Shown: positions 45,134-54,508, counted from the stretch's first letter. The stretch: 64,000 nucleotides of DNA from Paenibacillus tengchongensis (GCF_008973665.1 NZ_WACP01000003.1:62001-126000); one strand, 5' to 3'. The notes: generated by a model not told the origin, from the sequence alone. Program-made: numbers and translations.

Positions 45134-45214
45134 TCAGCGGAACATCAGCAGGCGCTCCAGCGGGCCAAAGACAGCCTGAATGACCAAAGCCAGCTGAAAC
45201 TGGTCGTGGAACAC
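45134..45214 (-). CDS. Candidate 26-residue hydrophobic peptide
   Basis: On the minus strand GGAGGTG is followed by GTG 45214 and a frame for FHDQFQLALVIQAVFGPLER and a short LLMFR tail. The size and hydrophobic centre recall holin-like type I toxins, though similarity is weak. An ATG two bases earlier opens a different 23-codon frame, so the true frame is uncertain. A terminator lies 21 bases downstream and a long hairpin (45241-45287) upstream. Confidence 0.3.
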   Translation of the reverse strand: MFHDQFQLALVIQAVFGPLERLLMFR

Positions 45215-45240
45215 ATATAGCACCTCCGATATAATTATTA

Positions 45241-45287
45241 AGAAGACGATGCTTCCTGTGACCAGGAGGAACGTCTTCTTTTTTCGC
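45241..45287 (+). terminator. Plus-strand hairpin with T-tract
   Basis: AGAAGACG pairs with CGTCTTCT with an inner TTCCTG/CAGGAG pairing and is followed by six T residues. No plus-strand gene precedes it after the terminator at 45113, so it may end a short antisense RNA covering the peptide frame. Confidence 0.65.
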
Positions 45288-45478
45288 TTATTGCAGGCCG
45301 GGCTAGCGACAAGCAGACCAGAGTGGCGACTGGAAGAATGCCCGGTTTTTCTGATCGGTTCGATACATTGCATAAGCTGTTCGTTCTGAACGGTACAAAG
45401 CCGCCCGGGCAGAGAGTCCGGGCGGCTTGAACAAAATATTATTTTAGATAAGGTGAATCTTGACATTGTTGTTTGGGT

Positions 45479-46381
45479 TTACAGATCAGCTCTGCGTTTC
45501 TTGAGCACCCGGGAGGGGCCTCCGGCAGGATAAGCCTTGCCGAGAAGCTCGGAGGCGACAATCCCCAGCAGCACGAGGGCTGCACCGGCGTAGCCTTGCT
45601 GGGACAGCTGCTCACCGGCGAACCAGTAGCCGAAGAATGCGGCGAACACCGGCTCCAGTGCGAAGATCAGACCGGTGCGGGTAGGCGTTGTATACTTCTG
45701 CGCGATAGGCTGCAGGATGAAGCCGCAGCCGCTGCACAGGATGCCCAGTGCCAGAATGGCAATCCAGCCCGGCAGCGTGGAAGGCAGAACGGGAGTTTCG
45801 AAGAAGAATGAAAGCACCAGTGCAAAGCCCGCTGCGAAGCCGAGCTGCAGAATTCCGAGCTGCAGCGAATCGCAAGTCTTGACCGCCTTGGCCGTAAACA
45901 GGATCTGCAGGGCATAAAAAACAGCCGAGAGGACGCACAGCAAATCGCCCGGCGCAAAGGTCAGCGAGGCATTCAGCGTAAGCAGTCCGATTCCCGTAAT
46001 GGCGAGCAGGGCGCCGAAGACTTGCGGCGGAGCGATTCTTTTCTTGAAGACGAGGCGGTCCAGCAGCGGTACGAACACGACCGTCAAGGCTACCAGAAAC
46101 CCGGCGTTCGACGTGCTGGTGGTCTTAAGCCCGAAGGTAATGCAGGTAAACACTCCGAGCAGCAGGAATCCGAGCAGTGCGCCGTATTTCAGCGTAGCAG
46201 CGTTGAGGCCACGCAGCCGTTTGCGGAACAGCAGGGAGGCGAGAATAAACGCCAGGCCGAAGCGGAGTGCGATCAGATTAAATTCGCCAAGCGTCCCAAG
46301 ACCCATTTTCATGAAAATATAGGAAGAACCCCAGAACAAAGTTACGATCAGGAGCATTAGTTCAGCCTTATGCGGCTTCAT
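45479..46381 (-). CDS. EamA/DMT family transporter
   Basis: The 300-residue membrane protein has ten predicted helices in two EamA repeats: LLIVTLFWGSSYIFMKMG in the first half and GILCSGCGFILQPIAQKY plus ALEPVFAAFFGYWFAGE in the second. Members export metabolites, amino acids or drugs. The start at 46381 follows GAAGGATGAT on the minus strand; the frame is open to 46468 but lacks a good ribosome-binding site there. It is divergent from a LysR gene that probably regulates it. Confidence 0.88.
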   Translation of the reverse strand: MKPHKAELMLLIVTLFWGSSYIFMKMGLGTLGEFNLIALRFGLAFILASLLFRKRLRGLNAATLKYGALLGFLLLGVFTCITFGLKTTSTSNAGFLVALTVVFVPLLDRLVFKKRIAPPQVFGALLAITGIGLLTLNASLTFAPGDLLCVLSAVFYALQILFTAKAVKTCDSLQLGILQLGFAAGFALVLSFFFETPVLPSTLPGWIAILALGILCSGCGFILQPIAQKYTTPTRTGLIFALEPVFAAFFGYWFAGEQLSQQGYAGAALVLLGIVASELLGKAYPAGGPSRVLKKRRADL

Positions 46382-46504
46382 GCATTCATCATCCTTCTTC
46401 TTGTCAGCTGAGTATAGTATAATATGCGTTATTCCATAAGTTAACTGAATGTTTGTCATAGGATACATGAGAGTAATTCATGCAAAAGAGGGGGCTGGAA
46501 CGGT

Positions 46505-47380
46505 TTGAGCATCAGTAAATATGAAGTGTTTCTGAAGGTAGTGGAGCTGGGAAGCCTGACCAAGGCTGCCGAGGTGCTGGGCTTTACCCAGTCAGGGATC
46601 AGTCATACGATCAGCGCCCTCGAATCGGAGTTCGGGTTCGCCCTGCTGGTCCGCAGCCGCTCCGGCGTCAAGCTCACGGTCAACGGGGAACAGGTGCTGC
46701 AGCCGATCCGTGAGATTTTGAACTGGAATGAGCAGCTTAAGCAGCGGGTGGCCGAAATCCACGGCCTGGAGACGGGAACGATCACTATCGGCACCTTCAC
46801 GAGTGTCTCTGTGCACTGGTTGCCGGGGATGATCAAGGAATTCCGGGCGGAGTATCCGTATATCGAGTTTAAGCTGATGGAGGGCACGTATCTGGAAATT
46901 GAGCAGTGGATTGAAGCGGGAGTGGTGGATTGCGGCTTCATCTCGCTTCCCACACGCGAAAGCTTCGAGGTCATTCCGCTGAAGCGGGACCGGATGCTGG
47001 CCATTGTTGCCAAGGATCATCCGTTAAGCGAAGCCCCGTATATGCCGCTTGCGCAGCTTGCTTATGAAGACTTCATCATTCAGAAGGCCGGCTCCGACTA
47101 TGATGCCCGCCGCGTGCTGGACAAAGCGGGGATCAAGCCCAATATCCGCTTCTCCGCCGGAGACGATTATGCGATTATGGCGATGGTGGAGAACGGGCTG
47201 GGCATCAGTATTTTGCCGGAGCTCGTGATTACACGCCAGAGTCACAACATCGCCATTCTGGAGCTGGAGGAACGCAGCTTCCGTTCGCTGGGCATTGCCG
47301 TGGGTTCGCTGCGTTATGCGTCCCCGGCCACACGGAGATTTCTGCGCCATGTGCAGGATTGGCTGAACAAGCACAATTAG
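46505..47380 (+). CDS. LysR family transcriptional regulator
   Basis: The 291-residue protein has the LysR helix-turn-helix (YEVFLKVVELGSLTKAAEVLGFTQSGISHTI, LLVRSRSGVKLT) and the two-lobed effector domain (GTITIGTFTSVSVHWLPGMI, EEWI-type contacts, NGLGISILPELV). It starts with TTG 46505 after AGAGGGGG. Its divergent position beside an EamA exporter gene across 123 bases suggests that the exporter is a target. Confidence 0.9.
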   Translation: MSISKYEVFLKVVELGSLTKAAEVLGFTQSGISHTISALESEFGFALLVRSRSGVKLTVNGEQVLQPIREILNWNEQLKQRVAEIHGLETGTITIGTFTSVSVHWLPGMIKEFRAEYPYIEFKLMEGTYLEIEQWIEAGVVDCGFISLPTRESFEVIPLKRDRMLAIVAKDHPLSEAPYMPLAQLAYEDFIIQKAGSDYDARRVLDKAGIKPNIRFSAGDDYAIMAMVENGLGISILPELVITRQSHNIAILELEERSFRSLGIAVGSLRYASPATRRFLRHVQDWLNKHN

Positions 47381-47441
47381 AAAAGGCAGCTCAAGGTCCA
47401 GGCCTTAAACTGCCGCTGTATAATGTATCGGTTATACACTG

Positions 47442-48233
47442 CTACTGAATAGGGTCCAGCCTCTTCAGCAGACCGGCGTATTGCGAGAGCAGCACCTCAT
47501 CATCAACCCGGGAACCGGAGGCGTAATATTCGATCCTTCCGCTGCCGGAGCCAAGGGATGTCCTTCCTCCGAGAATAGCTTTCAGGTTGCGCGCCGTTCC
47601 GGTATTGCCGGAAATAAACTGCGTCTGCGGCGGGAAGAGCTGCCGGAGAACGGGAATGAAATAGGGGAAGTGGGTGCAGCCCAGCACAACTGTTCCGTAC
47701 TTGCACAGTTCCAGTCCGGCGAACTGCTCCCGAAGATAAGGACGGACGCTTTCTTCACGGAAATCAAAGCGCTCAGCCAGGCGGACCAGGCCGGGAAGGG
47801 CGAGACTGTCGACGATATCCCGGGAATCCAGGCGCTTGACGAGGTTATGATATTTGTCCTCCTGCAAGGTCAGCGGGGTGGCGAGCACCAGCACCTTCTT
47901 GGGAGTGCCTTCGACCTGCCGCACAGCAGGCTTGACGGCAGGCTCAATGCCGAGTATAGGATAGTCGTATTGCATGCGGAGCTCTTGTACAGCAATGCTG
48001 GTCGCGGTGTTGCAGGCAATAACCAGGGCTTCGGCCCCTTGGCTGAAAATAAACCGCACAGCTTCGGCGATATATTGTTTCACCTCTTCTTTGGGCTTCT
48101 CCCCATAGGGAACATGGGCGCTGTCGGCATAAAACAGATAGTCTTCATCCGGCAGCAATTTCAGGGCCTGGTGGAGTACGGTCAATCCGCCGATCCCCGA
48201 ATCAAAGAATCCGATCTTCAAAGTGCACACCAT
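47442..48233 (-). CDS. murI: Glutamate racemase
   Basis: The 263-residue enzyme converts L- to D-glutamate for peptidoglycan. It has FFDSGIGGLTVL, YADSAHVPYGEK, the first catalytic Cys in VIACNTATS and the second in VLGCTHFPYF. Length fits RacE/MurI. The start at 48233 has only a weak GAAAG site; TTG 48221 in the same frame is an alternative that keeps the whole conserved domain. It is divergent from the LacI-type gene. Confidence 0.95.
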   Translation of the reverse strand: MVCTLKIGFFDSGIGGLTVLHQALKLLPDEDYLFYADSAHVPYGEKPKEEVKQYIAEAVRFIFSQGAEALVIACNTATSIAVQELRMQYDYPILGIEPAVKPAVRQVEGTPKKVLVLATPLTLQEDKYHNLVKRLDSRDIVDSLALPGLVRLAERFDFREESVRPYLREQFAGLELCKYGTVVLGCTHFPYFIPVLRQLFPPQTQFISGNTGTARNLKAILGGRTSLGSGSGRIEYYASGSRVDDEVLLSQYAGLLKRLDPIQ

Positions 48234-48392
48234 TCTTTCGTGAATTTACTTGTCTTTGGCTTTTAATTGTTTTATTTTATCATTCACAGGTTGACGGATG
48301 GAAGGGTACATGAGAGAATGTACGCGTGTACATTAAAATATTGGGCGTACCCACTGGGCTTGCCGGGTGTGCAGCAAGAGAGGTGATCCGTT

Positions 48393-49433
48393 ATCGCCAG
48401 TCGCAAAGAGGTGGCTGAGCGGGCCGGCGTATCCGAAGCCACGGTATCGCGTGTGCTGAATAATGTCGGCCCGATGAAAGAGGAGACCCGCCGGCGTGTG
48501 CTGGCCGCCGCCGGCGAGCTCGGGTATACGCCCAGCTCGCTGGCCCGCAGCTTTGCCCGGCGGCGCAGCGGCAATCTGGGCGTTATTATGCCTAACCTGC
48601 CCAAAGCGCGGTTATTCTCCGCCTATTATTTCTCGGAAATTCTCAGCGGGATCGGCAGTAAAGCCAGGGAAGAAGGCTATGATCTCCTGGTAATCTTCCG
48701 CGATTCGGATGAGCCGCCCGATTATTGCGGACTCTTCCGGATGCGGAAAGTCGATGCCTGCATCATACTGGGTACCAAGGAAGAGCCGGGAGAGCTGGCC
48801 GCTCTGCGGCTGCTCCATGAAGAAGGCCATCCCTACTGCCTGATCAACCAGCATTTCGCCGCCGAAGGGTTCCATGAGGTCGATGCCGACCATGTTGCCG
48901 GCGCCCGGCAGGCGACTGAGCATTTGCTGGAGCAGGGCCTTCGCCGGATCGCCTTCCTGAACGGCCCGGCAGCCTACTCGAACAGCCGGGACCGCCTATG
49001 CGGTTATGAAAGCGCACTCGCAGCCGCCGGTCTGCTGCCTGATCCGGCGCTGCTGCTGGAGGGCAACTTCAGCCGCCGCAGCGGATATGAGGCGGCGAAG
49101 ACGGTAGCTGCGCAGCTTGAGCGCATTGAAGGGCTGGTGGTCGCCAACGACCGGATGGCGATCGGCTTACAGCAGGGGCTGCGGGAGCTGGGCATTACGC
49201 CGGAGCGCATGCCGGCCATCGTCGGCTACGACGACTCCGATGCCGCAGAACTGACGGTGCCTGCGCTTAGCAGCGTCAGGGTCCCGTTCTTTGACCTGGG
49301 AGCGATTGCCGCCGCCCGGGTGCTGGAGCTGCCGGAGTTGGATGCGGACAAATGCCGGAATCAGGCGATTTCGGTCAAGCTGCCGACCCGGCTGATTGTC
49401 CGTGCCTCATCGATCAAAACGAAGGAGGAGTAA
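48393..49433 (+). CDS. LacI family regulator, probable ATC start
   Basis: The protein has the LacI helix-turn-helix (KEVAERAGVSEATVSRVLNN) and a periplasmic-binding-like domain with VDACIILGTKEE, HVAGARQATEHLLEQG and VVANDRMAIGLQQGL. The first standard start, GTG 48411, would remove the residues before helix 1. GAGGTGAT at 48380-48387 is five bases before ATC 48393, which would give the normal IASRKEVAERAG start, so initiation at ATC is inferred (346 residues). It precedes Gfo/Idh, ThuA and Gfo/Idh genes with two-base spacing and likely controls them. Confidence 0.8.
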   Translation: MASRKEVAERAGVSEATVSRVLNNVGPMKEETRRRVLAAAGELGYTPSSLARSFARRRSGNLGVIMPNLPKARLFSAYYFSEILSGIGSKAREEGYDLLVIFRDSDEPPDYCGLFRMRKVDACIILGTKEEPGELAALRLLHEEGHPYCLINQHFAAEGFHEVDADHVAGARQATEHLLEQGLRRIAFLNGPAAYSNSRDRLCGYESALAAAGLLPDPALLLEGNFSRRSGYEAAKTVAAQLERIEGLVVANDRMAIGLQQGLRELGITPERMPAIVGYDDSDAAELTVPALSSVRVPFFDLGAIAAARVLELPELDADKCRNQAISVKLPTRLIVRASSIKTKEE

Positions 49434-49434
49434 G

Positions 49435-50589
49435 ATGAATAAGCTGCGAATCGGAATGATCGGATACAAATTTATGGGAAAGGCCCACAGCAATGCCTAC
49501 CGCAGTCTGCCGATGTTCTTCCCGGAGGCACTGAAGCCGGAGATGAAGGCTATCTGCGGTCGTAACGGTGAAGCGGTAAGACAGGCTGCGGCGCAGCTCG
49601 GCTGGGAGGAGGCGGTGACCGATTGGCGCGAGCTGGTGGCCCGCGAGGATATCGACCTGATCGATATCAATGCGCCCAGCGACGCCCATAAGGAGATCGC
49701 CCTGGCAGCGGCACGGGCGGGCAAGCATATCTTCTGCGAGAAGCCGCTGGCGCTGAGCCTGGCGGATTCCCGCGAGATGCTGGAGGCAGCCGAAGCTGCC
49801 GGAATTCTGCATATGATCGGCTTCAATTACCGCTTCTCCCCGGCGGTTAAGCTGGCCAAGCGGCTGGTGGACAGCGGCCGGCTCGGGAAGATCTATCACT
49901 TCCGCGCCTGGTTCCTGCAGGACTGGATTCTCGATCCTGAATTCCCGCTGGTCTGGCGGCTGCAGAAGGATGTGGCCGGCTCGGGTTCACTGGGTGACCT
50001 GGGGGCGCATCTGATCGACCTGGCCCACTTTCTGGTCGGCGATATCTCGGAGGTGATCGGGATGAGCGAGACCTTCGTCAAGGAGCGGCCGCTCGCGGCC
50101 GAGATGACAGGCCTCAGCGCCAAGGCCGGAGCCGGAGGGCCGCGGGGACCGGTAACGGTCGACGATGCGACGCTGTTTATGGCCCGGTTCAAGGACGGGG
50201 CGCTGGGCAGCTTTGAGGCGACCCGCTTCGCAGCCGGACACCGCTCCACCAACGCTTTTGAGATTAACGGCAGCCTGGGCAGCGTGCGCTTTGACTTTGA
50301 GCGGATGAATGAGCTGGAGGTCTACTTCACCTCGGATGAAGAGGACGTGCAGGGCTTCCGGCGGGTGCTCGCCACTGACCCGGTTCATGACTATGCTGCA
50401 GCATGGTGGCCGCCGGGGCATACGATCGGCTTCGAGCATACGTTTATCCACGAAATGCTGGAGCTTTCAAACGCAGTAGAAACAGGGCGGCAGCCGGTGC
50501 CGAATTTCCGCGACGGGGTGAAATGCCAGGCGGTGCTGGAAGCGGTGGAGCGTTCCGCTGCAGAACGGCGCTGGATAGAGGTTCACTAA
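49435..50589 (+). CDS. Gfo/Idh/MocA family oxidoreductase (first)
   Basis: The 384-residue protein binds NAD(P) with GMIGYKFMGKAHSNAYR at the N-terminus and carries the family EKPLALS motif, where Lys is catalytic, and the SGSLGDLGAHLIDLAHFLVG segment with its conserved Asp and His. Such enzymes oxidise sugars, inositols or glycosides. It begins two bases after the LacI stop (AAGGAGGAG site inside that gene) and is followed by a ThuA gene, pointing to 3-keto-sugar or inositol metabolism. Confidence 0.92.
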   Translation: MNKLRIGMIGYKFMGKAHSNAYRSLPMFFPEALKPEMKAICGRNGEAVRQAAAQLGWEEAVTDWRELVAREDIDLIDINAPSDAHKEIALAAARAGKHIFCEKPLALSLADSREMLEAAEAAGILHMIGFNYRFSPAVKLAKRLVDSGRLGKIYHFRAWFLQDWILDPEFPLVWRLQKDVAGSGSLGDLGAHLIDLAHFLVGDISEVIGMSETFVKERPLAAEMTGLSAKAGAGGPRGPVTVDDATLFMARFKDGALGSFEATRFAAGHRSTNAFEINGSLGSVRFDFERMNELEVYFTSDEEDVQGFRRVLATDPVHDYAAAWWPPGHTIGFEHTFIHEMLELSNAVETGRQPVPNFRDGVKCQAVLEAVERSAAERRWIEVH

Positions 50590-50639
50590 GCAAGCATGCA
50601 GGAAACCATAATTGATTCATGCAGAGGAGCGAATGGACG

Positions 50640-51365
50640 ATGAACAAAGCATTGATTGTCTGGGGCGGTTGGGACGGACATGAGCCGGAGCAGGTGGCCG
50701 GCATATTCGCCGGTCTGCTCCGCGGAGCGGGCTTCGAGGTAGAGGTGGCCGATACGCTGGAGGCGTTCGCCGACCGGGAGAAGCTGCTGGGACTGGACCT
50801 GATTGTCCCGGTATGGACCATGGGGCAGATTGAACAGCGGCTGGTCGATAATGTATCGGCGGCCGTGCAGAATGGAACCGGGCTCGCAGGCTGTCACGGC
50901 GGTATGTGCGACGCCTTCCGCAACAATGTTGACTGGCAGTTCATGACGGGCGGGCAATGGGTGGCGCATCCGGGGAATGACGGAGTGAACTACACAGTCG
51001 AAATCCGCCACAGCTCCAGCCCGCTGGTGGATGGCATCGGCGACTTCACTGTTTGCACGGAGCAATATTATCTGCATGTCGACCCGGCGGTGGAGGTGCT
51101 GGCCACCACCCGCTTCCCGGTCATTCAAGGACCGCATTCCTTCAATAAAGCGGCTGATATGCCGGTCATTTGGACTAAACGCTGGGGTTACGGCCGCGTG
51201 TACTATAATTCGCTGGGCCATCATGCCGACATTGTCGCACTGCCGCAGGTGAAGGAGCTGATGCGCCGCGGCCTGCTGTGGGCGGCGGAAGGCAAACAGA
51301 ATGCGCCAGCGCTGCAGGGGCTTGCCGGAGCCGCCGGATATACAGGCATGGCAGACAGTCAATAA
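50640..51365 (+). CDS. ThuA-domain protein
   Basis: The 241-residue protein has the ThuA/trehalose-utilisation fold: ALIVWGGWDGHEPEQVA, VPVWTMGQIEQ, GTGLAGCHGGMCDAF, MTGGQWVAHPGN and GRVYYNSLGHHADI. ThuA-type proteins resemble class I glutamine amidotransferases but act in sugar catabolism, including 3-keto-sugar turnover in some bacteria. ATG 50640 follows AGAGGAGCGA. It lies between two Gfo/Idh genes in one operon. Confidence 0.88.
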   Translation: MNKALIVWGGWDGHEPEQVAGIFAGLLRGAGFEVEVADTLEAFADREKLLGLDLIVPVWTMGQIEQRLVDNVSAAVQNGTGLAGCHGGMCDAFRNNVDWQFMTGGQWVAHPGNDGVNYTVEIRHSSSPLVDGIGDFTVCTEQYYLHVDPAVEVLATTRFPVIQGPHSFNKAADMPVIWTKRWGYGRVYYNSLGHHADIVALPQVKELMRRGLLWAAEGKQNAPALQGLAGAAGYTGMADSQ

Positions 51366-51387
51366 AGAGACAGGAGGTGAATCTCGA

Positions 51388-52491
51388 ATGGAGAAAGTGA
51401 AGGTAGGCATCATCGGCTGCGGCAAAATCAGCGGCATCTACATGGAAAACTGCCGTAAATTTGAAATTCTGTCCCTGTACGCCTGTGCGGATATCGATCC
51501 GGAACGGGCGCGCGGACAGGCGGAGCAATACGGTATTCCCCATGTGTATACGGTGGAAGAGCTGCTCAGTGATCCCGATATTGAAATCGTCATCAACCTG
51601 ACGATTCCTGCCGCCCACGCGGATATCAGCCGGCGGGCGCTGGAGGCGGGCAAGCATGTGTATGTGGAGAAGCCGCTGACCGTTACCCGGGAAGAAGGGC
51701 AAGCGGTTCTGCAGCTAGCGGCGGAACGGGGCCTGCTGGTGGGCAGCGCGCCCGAGACGTTCCTGGGCGCGGGCATCCAGACCGCCTTGAAGCTGCTGGA
51801 GGATGGCCAAATCGGCCGCCCCGTTGCGGCTACGGCTTTCATGATGGCCCGGGGGCATGAGCACTGGCATCCGGACCCGGAATTCTATTATGCTGCGGGC
51901 GGCGGGCCGCTGTTCGATATGGGGCCGTATTATTTGACGGCGCTGATCCAGCTGCTCGGACCGGTTGCGCAAGTGGCTGGCATGACCGGCAAGGCGCTGG
52001 AGCAACGCGTCATCAGCAGCGAGAAGAAGGCCGGGCAGCTCATTCCGGTCGAAGTGCCGACGCATGTCGCCGGCACGCTGCAATTCGCCGGCGGCGCCAT
52101 TGCCACGCTCATTACCAGCTTCGATATCTTCGGTGGAACCGATCTGCCGCCGATCGAGATTTACGGGACGGAAGGGACGCTGCGTGTACCCGACCCGAAT
52201 ACCTTCGGCGGTCCGGTGCTTTACCGCCGCACCGGGGAGAACAGCTGGAGCGAGCAGCCGCTGCTGCCCGGCTATGATCAGAATACGCGGGGCATCGGCC
52301 CGGCGGATATGGCCTATGCCATCCGCAAGGGACGGCAGCACCGCGCCAGCGGCGAGCTCGCGTACCATGTGCTGGAGGCGATGTGGGCCTTGTATGATTC
52401 CGCCGATGCGCAGGCCTTTTACCGGATGAAGAGCACCTGCAGCCGCCCTGCACCGCTGCCGGACGGACTGGCTCCTTATACACTGGATTGA
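51388..52491 (+). CDS. Gfo/Idh/MocA family oxidoreductase (second)
   Basis: The 367-residue protein has GIIGCGKISGIYMENCRKF for NAD(P) binding, VEKPLTVTREEGQ with the catalytic Lys, and GGGPLFDMGPYYLTALIQLLG. It differs clearly from the first Gfo/Idh protein, so the pair may catalyse successive steps or form a mixed enzyme. CAGGAGGTGA precedes ATG 51388. It is the last gene of the LacI-linked operon. Confidence 0.92.
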   Translation: MEKVKVGIIGCGKISGIYMENCRKFEILSLYACADIDPERARGQAEQYGIPHVYTVEELLSDPDIEIVINLTIPAAHADISRRALEAGKHVYVEKPLTVTREEGQAVLQLAAERGLLVGSAPETFLGAGIQTALKLLEDGQIGRPVAATAFMMARGHEHWHPDPEFYYAAGGGPLFDMGPYYLTALIQLLGPVAQVAGMTGKALEQRVISSEKKAGQLIPVEVPTHVAGTLQFAGGAIATLITSFDIFGGTDLPPIEIYGTEGTLRVPDPNTFGGPVLYRRTGENSWSEQPLLPGYDQNTRGIGPADMAYAIRKGRQHRASGELAYHVLEAMWALYDSADAQAFYRMKSTCSRPAPLPDGLAPYTLD

Positions 52492-52583
52492 TCGGCCATA
52501 ATTAACGGACGATCTGCGCCTTTGTGCAACCTATCTCCTGCTTCCTTCGTTTGGAAATTAAGCAACTGAAGGAAGGTGGGTCT

Positions 52584-53468
52584 ATGATGGCGTTGCGCAA
52601 AGGCGCATTTGTGTTATTGGCAGTGCTGCTGCTTGGCGGCTGCAGCGGAGAAGGAAGTCCCGCGCTCCAGGCTCCCGGCGCCGCCGGGGCAGGCGAATTT
52701 CAGCCGGACGAATCGCAGCCGGACGAATCGCAGCATGACGAATCGCAGCCGGATGAATTTCAGCCGGACGAATCTCAACCGGACGAATCGCAGCCGGACG
52801 AGTCCAATTCCGGCAAATTCCCGGCTACGCCGGAAGATGTTATAGCCTATCTGCAGGCACAGAAGCTCCGGAACGGGGATATCTATCTGGAGAATGCGAA
52901 GGTGCATATAAATATTGTCGGGCTAACTCCGGAGATCATGTCCGGTTTTGCTGCGAAATATACAGGGGATACCTATGAGCTGCACAACGTGGAGTTTACG
53001 GCAGCGGAGCTGATCGCCGTCCAGCAGGAATTGGCGGACTCCGGACTGATGGCCCGGTTGAAGCTTTACGGATCTACTGTCGATATTATCCGTAACCGGC
53101 TTGTCATTGATTTGCCGGATGATGCTCTGGAAGCGGCGGAGGCAGAGATCGGGGAACACTTGGGCTCCGATATGCTTCTGTTTGCGCCGACGGCGCTTGG
53201 TGAACCGCATGTTACCGGAACCATCGTAGAGATTGCTTCCGGTAGCAGAGAACAGGCGCAGATCCTGATCCAAGAGCCTGGTCAGCCCGAACCGACCTAT
53301 TGGTTCTCGTTCGATGAGTACTCCAAGATCTATGAGGCTGACGGTAGGGAAACCGGAGCCGGCGGGATACGCCAGGGCCAGCAGGTCAAGATTTGGAGTA
53401 CCGGCACGATCAATAGCTCCCTCCCGGCCCAGGGGACCGTGCGGCGGCTCGAACTGGTCGAACAGTAA
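52584..53468 (+). CDS. Lipoprotein with PDESQ repeats
   Basis: The 294-residue protein has a lipoprotein signal (GAFVLLAVLLLGGCSGE) and then about eight PDESQ-type pentapeptides (residues 39-74), encoded by a 15-base tandem repeat. The rest includes ATPEDVIAYLQAQKLRNGD and a C-terminal domain with VTGTIVEIASGSREQAQILI and GQQVKIWSTGTI, which resembles the DUF3221-like fold. The acidic repeats likely form a flexible stalk from the membrane. ATG 52584 follows GGAAGGTGGG. Confidence 0.75.
   Translation: MMALRKGAFVLLAVLLLGGCSGEGSPALQAPGAAGAGEFQPDESQPDESQHDESQPDEFQPDESQPDESQPDESNSGKFPATPEDVIAYLQAQKLRNGDIYLENAKVHINIVGLTPEIMSGFAAKYTGDTYELHNVEFTAAELIAVQQELADSGLMARLKLYGSTVDIIRNRLVIDLPDDALEAAEAEIGEHLGSDMLLFAPTALGEPHVTGTIVEIASGSREQAQILIQEPGQPEPTYWFSFDEYSKIYEADGRETGAGGIRQGQQVKIWSTGTINSSLPAQGTVRRLELVEQ
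52697..52805 (+). repeat. 15-bp tandem repeat inside the lipoprotein gene
   Basis: CAGCCGGACGAATCG and close variants occur about seven times in frame, giving a run of Gln-Pro-Asp-Glu-Ser units. Such repeats can change copy number without shifting the frame. Confidence 0.9.
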
Positions 53469-53486
53469 CCGAAGCAGGCGTCCGCA

Positions 53487-54383
53487 CTATCTCAGGGCTT
53501 TGCGCGCTCCTGAAGGTGTCTTACCTCTATACTGCTTGTACAGCTTGGTGAAGTAATTGGGATTGTCGCAGCCGACCCGGCCGGCAATCTCCGTTACGGT
53601 CAGATCGGTCTCGCGCAGCAGCCGGTCTGCTTCATTCACCCGGCACAGGTTCACATAATCAATGAAGGTGCGCCCGGTCAATTTCTTGAAGGTCTTGCAG
53701 AAATGATAAGGATTGAGGTTGACGCGGCCGGCCGCCTCTTCAATCGTCAGCTTCTCGTCATAATGCCGCTCCAGATACTCCAGCAGCGGTTTGAAGCGTT
53801 CCTGTGTCCGCGAATGCCGCTGGATCCCTGCACCAACGGCTCCGGGCTGGGGCGGAAACAGGCGGGCAAGCAGAGTGAGGAAGAGATGCAGCTGATTCTT
53901 GACGACCAGCTGAAATGCCGGTGCTTTGGCATGCACCTCCCGGATCATCCCGTCAAGCAGGCCGTAATAAGCGGAGCAGTCGCTGTTCCGCTCTTTCGGC
54001 TTGACCGGAAACCGGCAGCGGTTGTTCAGATAAGGAGCCACCAATTGCTCATGCTGGAGATCCTGGCTGCGGTCCTTAAATAGCGAAGCGTGGAATACTA
54101 TGGACACATAGGACACGCTGCCGGTAGTCCGGCTGTACCCGACATGCAGGCCGCCGGGCGGTACAATCAGCACATCGCCGGGACCGGCTTCATAGGGGCT
54201 GCTGTCCACGTGAAAGATGGCATGCCCTTCTTGCATGACAATAATTTCAATATGTTCATGCCAGTGGAGATAAAGGATATTCTGCTCCGGCTTCGCCTCT
54301 CGGCATTCGTTGAAGAAGAGCCGGAACGGATAGGTGCTTTCTTCAAGCTGAGGGTATTCCTTGAGTTCGTTCGGATAGGTCAC
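53487..54383 (-). CDS. AraC family regulator
   Basis: The protein has a cupin-like sensing domain (LHWHEHIEIIVMQEGHAIFHVD, GPGDVLIVPPGGLHVGY) and two C-terminal AraC helix-turn-helix units (LTIEEAAGRVNLNPYHFCKTFKKLTGRTF, LTVTEIAGRVGCDNPNYFTKLYKQYRG). GTG 54383 is chosen with GGGGAG upstream; TTG 54407 and TTG 54425 remain possible. It is divergent from a sugar isomerase gene and likely activates it in response to a sugar. Confidence 0.88.
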   Translation of the reverse strand: MTYPNELKEYPQLEESTYPFRLFFNECREAKPEQNILYLHWHEHIEIIVMQEGHAIFHVDSSPYEAGPGDVLIVPPGGLHVGYSRTTGSVSYVSIVFHASLFKDRSQDLQHEQLVAPYLNNRCRFPVKPKERNSDCSAYYGLLDGMIREVHAKAPAFQLVVKNQLHLFLTLLARLFPPQPGAVGAGIQRHSRTQERFKPLLEYLERHYDEKLTIEEAAGRVNLNPYHFCKTFKKLTGRTFIDYVNLCRVNEADRLLRETDLTVTEIAGRVGCDNPNYFTKLYKQYRGKTPSGARKALR

Positions 54384-54508
54384 CCTGGCTTCAGCTCCCC
54401 GCAAGATTGGACTATATTCGCACAAGATAGTAAGAGAAATCGCCGAAAGTAAGCGTTATACTTGGCTTGCTGGAAATAATAATAACCAATATTGGAGTGG
54501 TAAACAAG

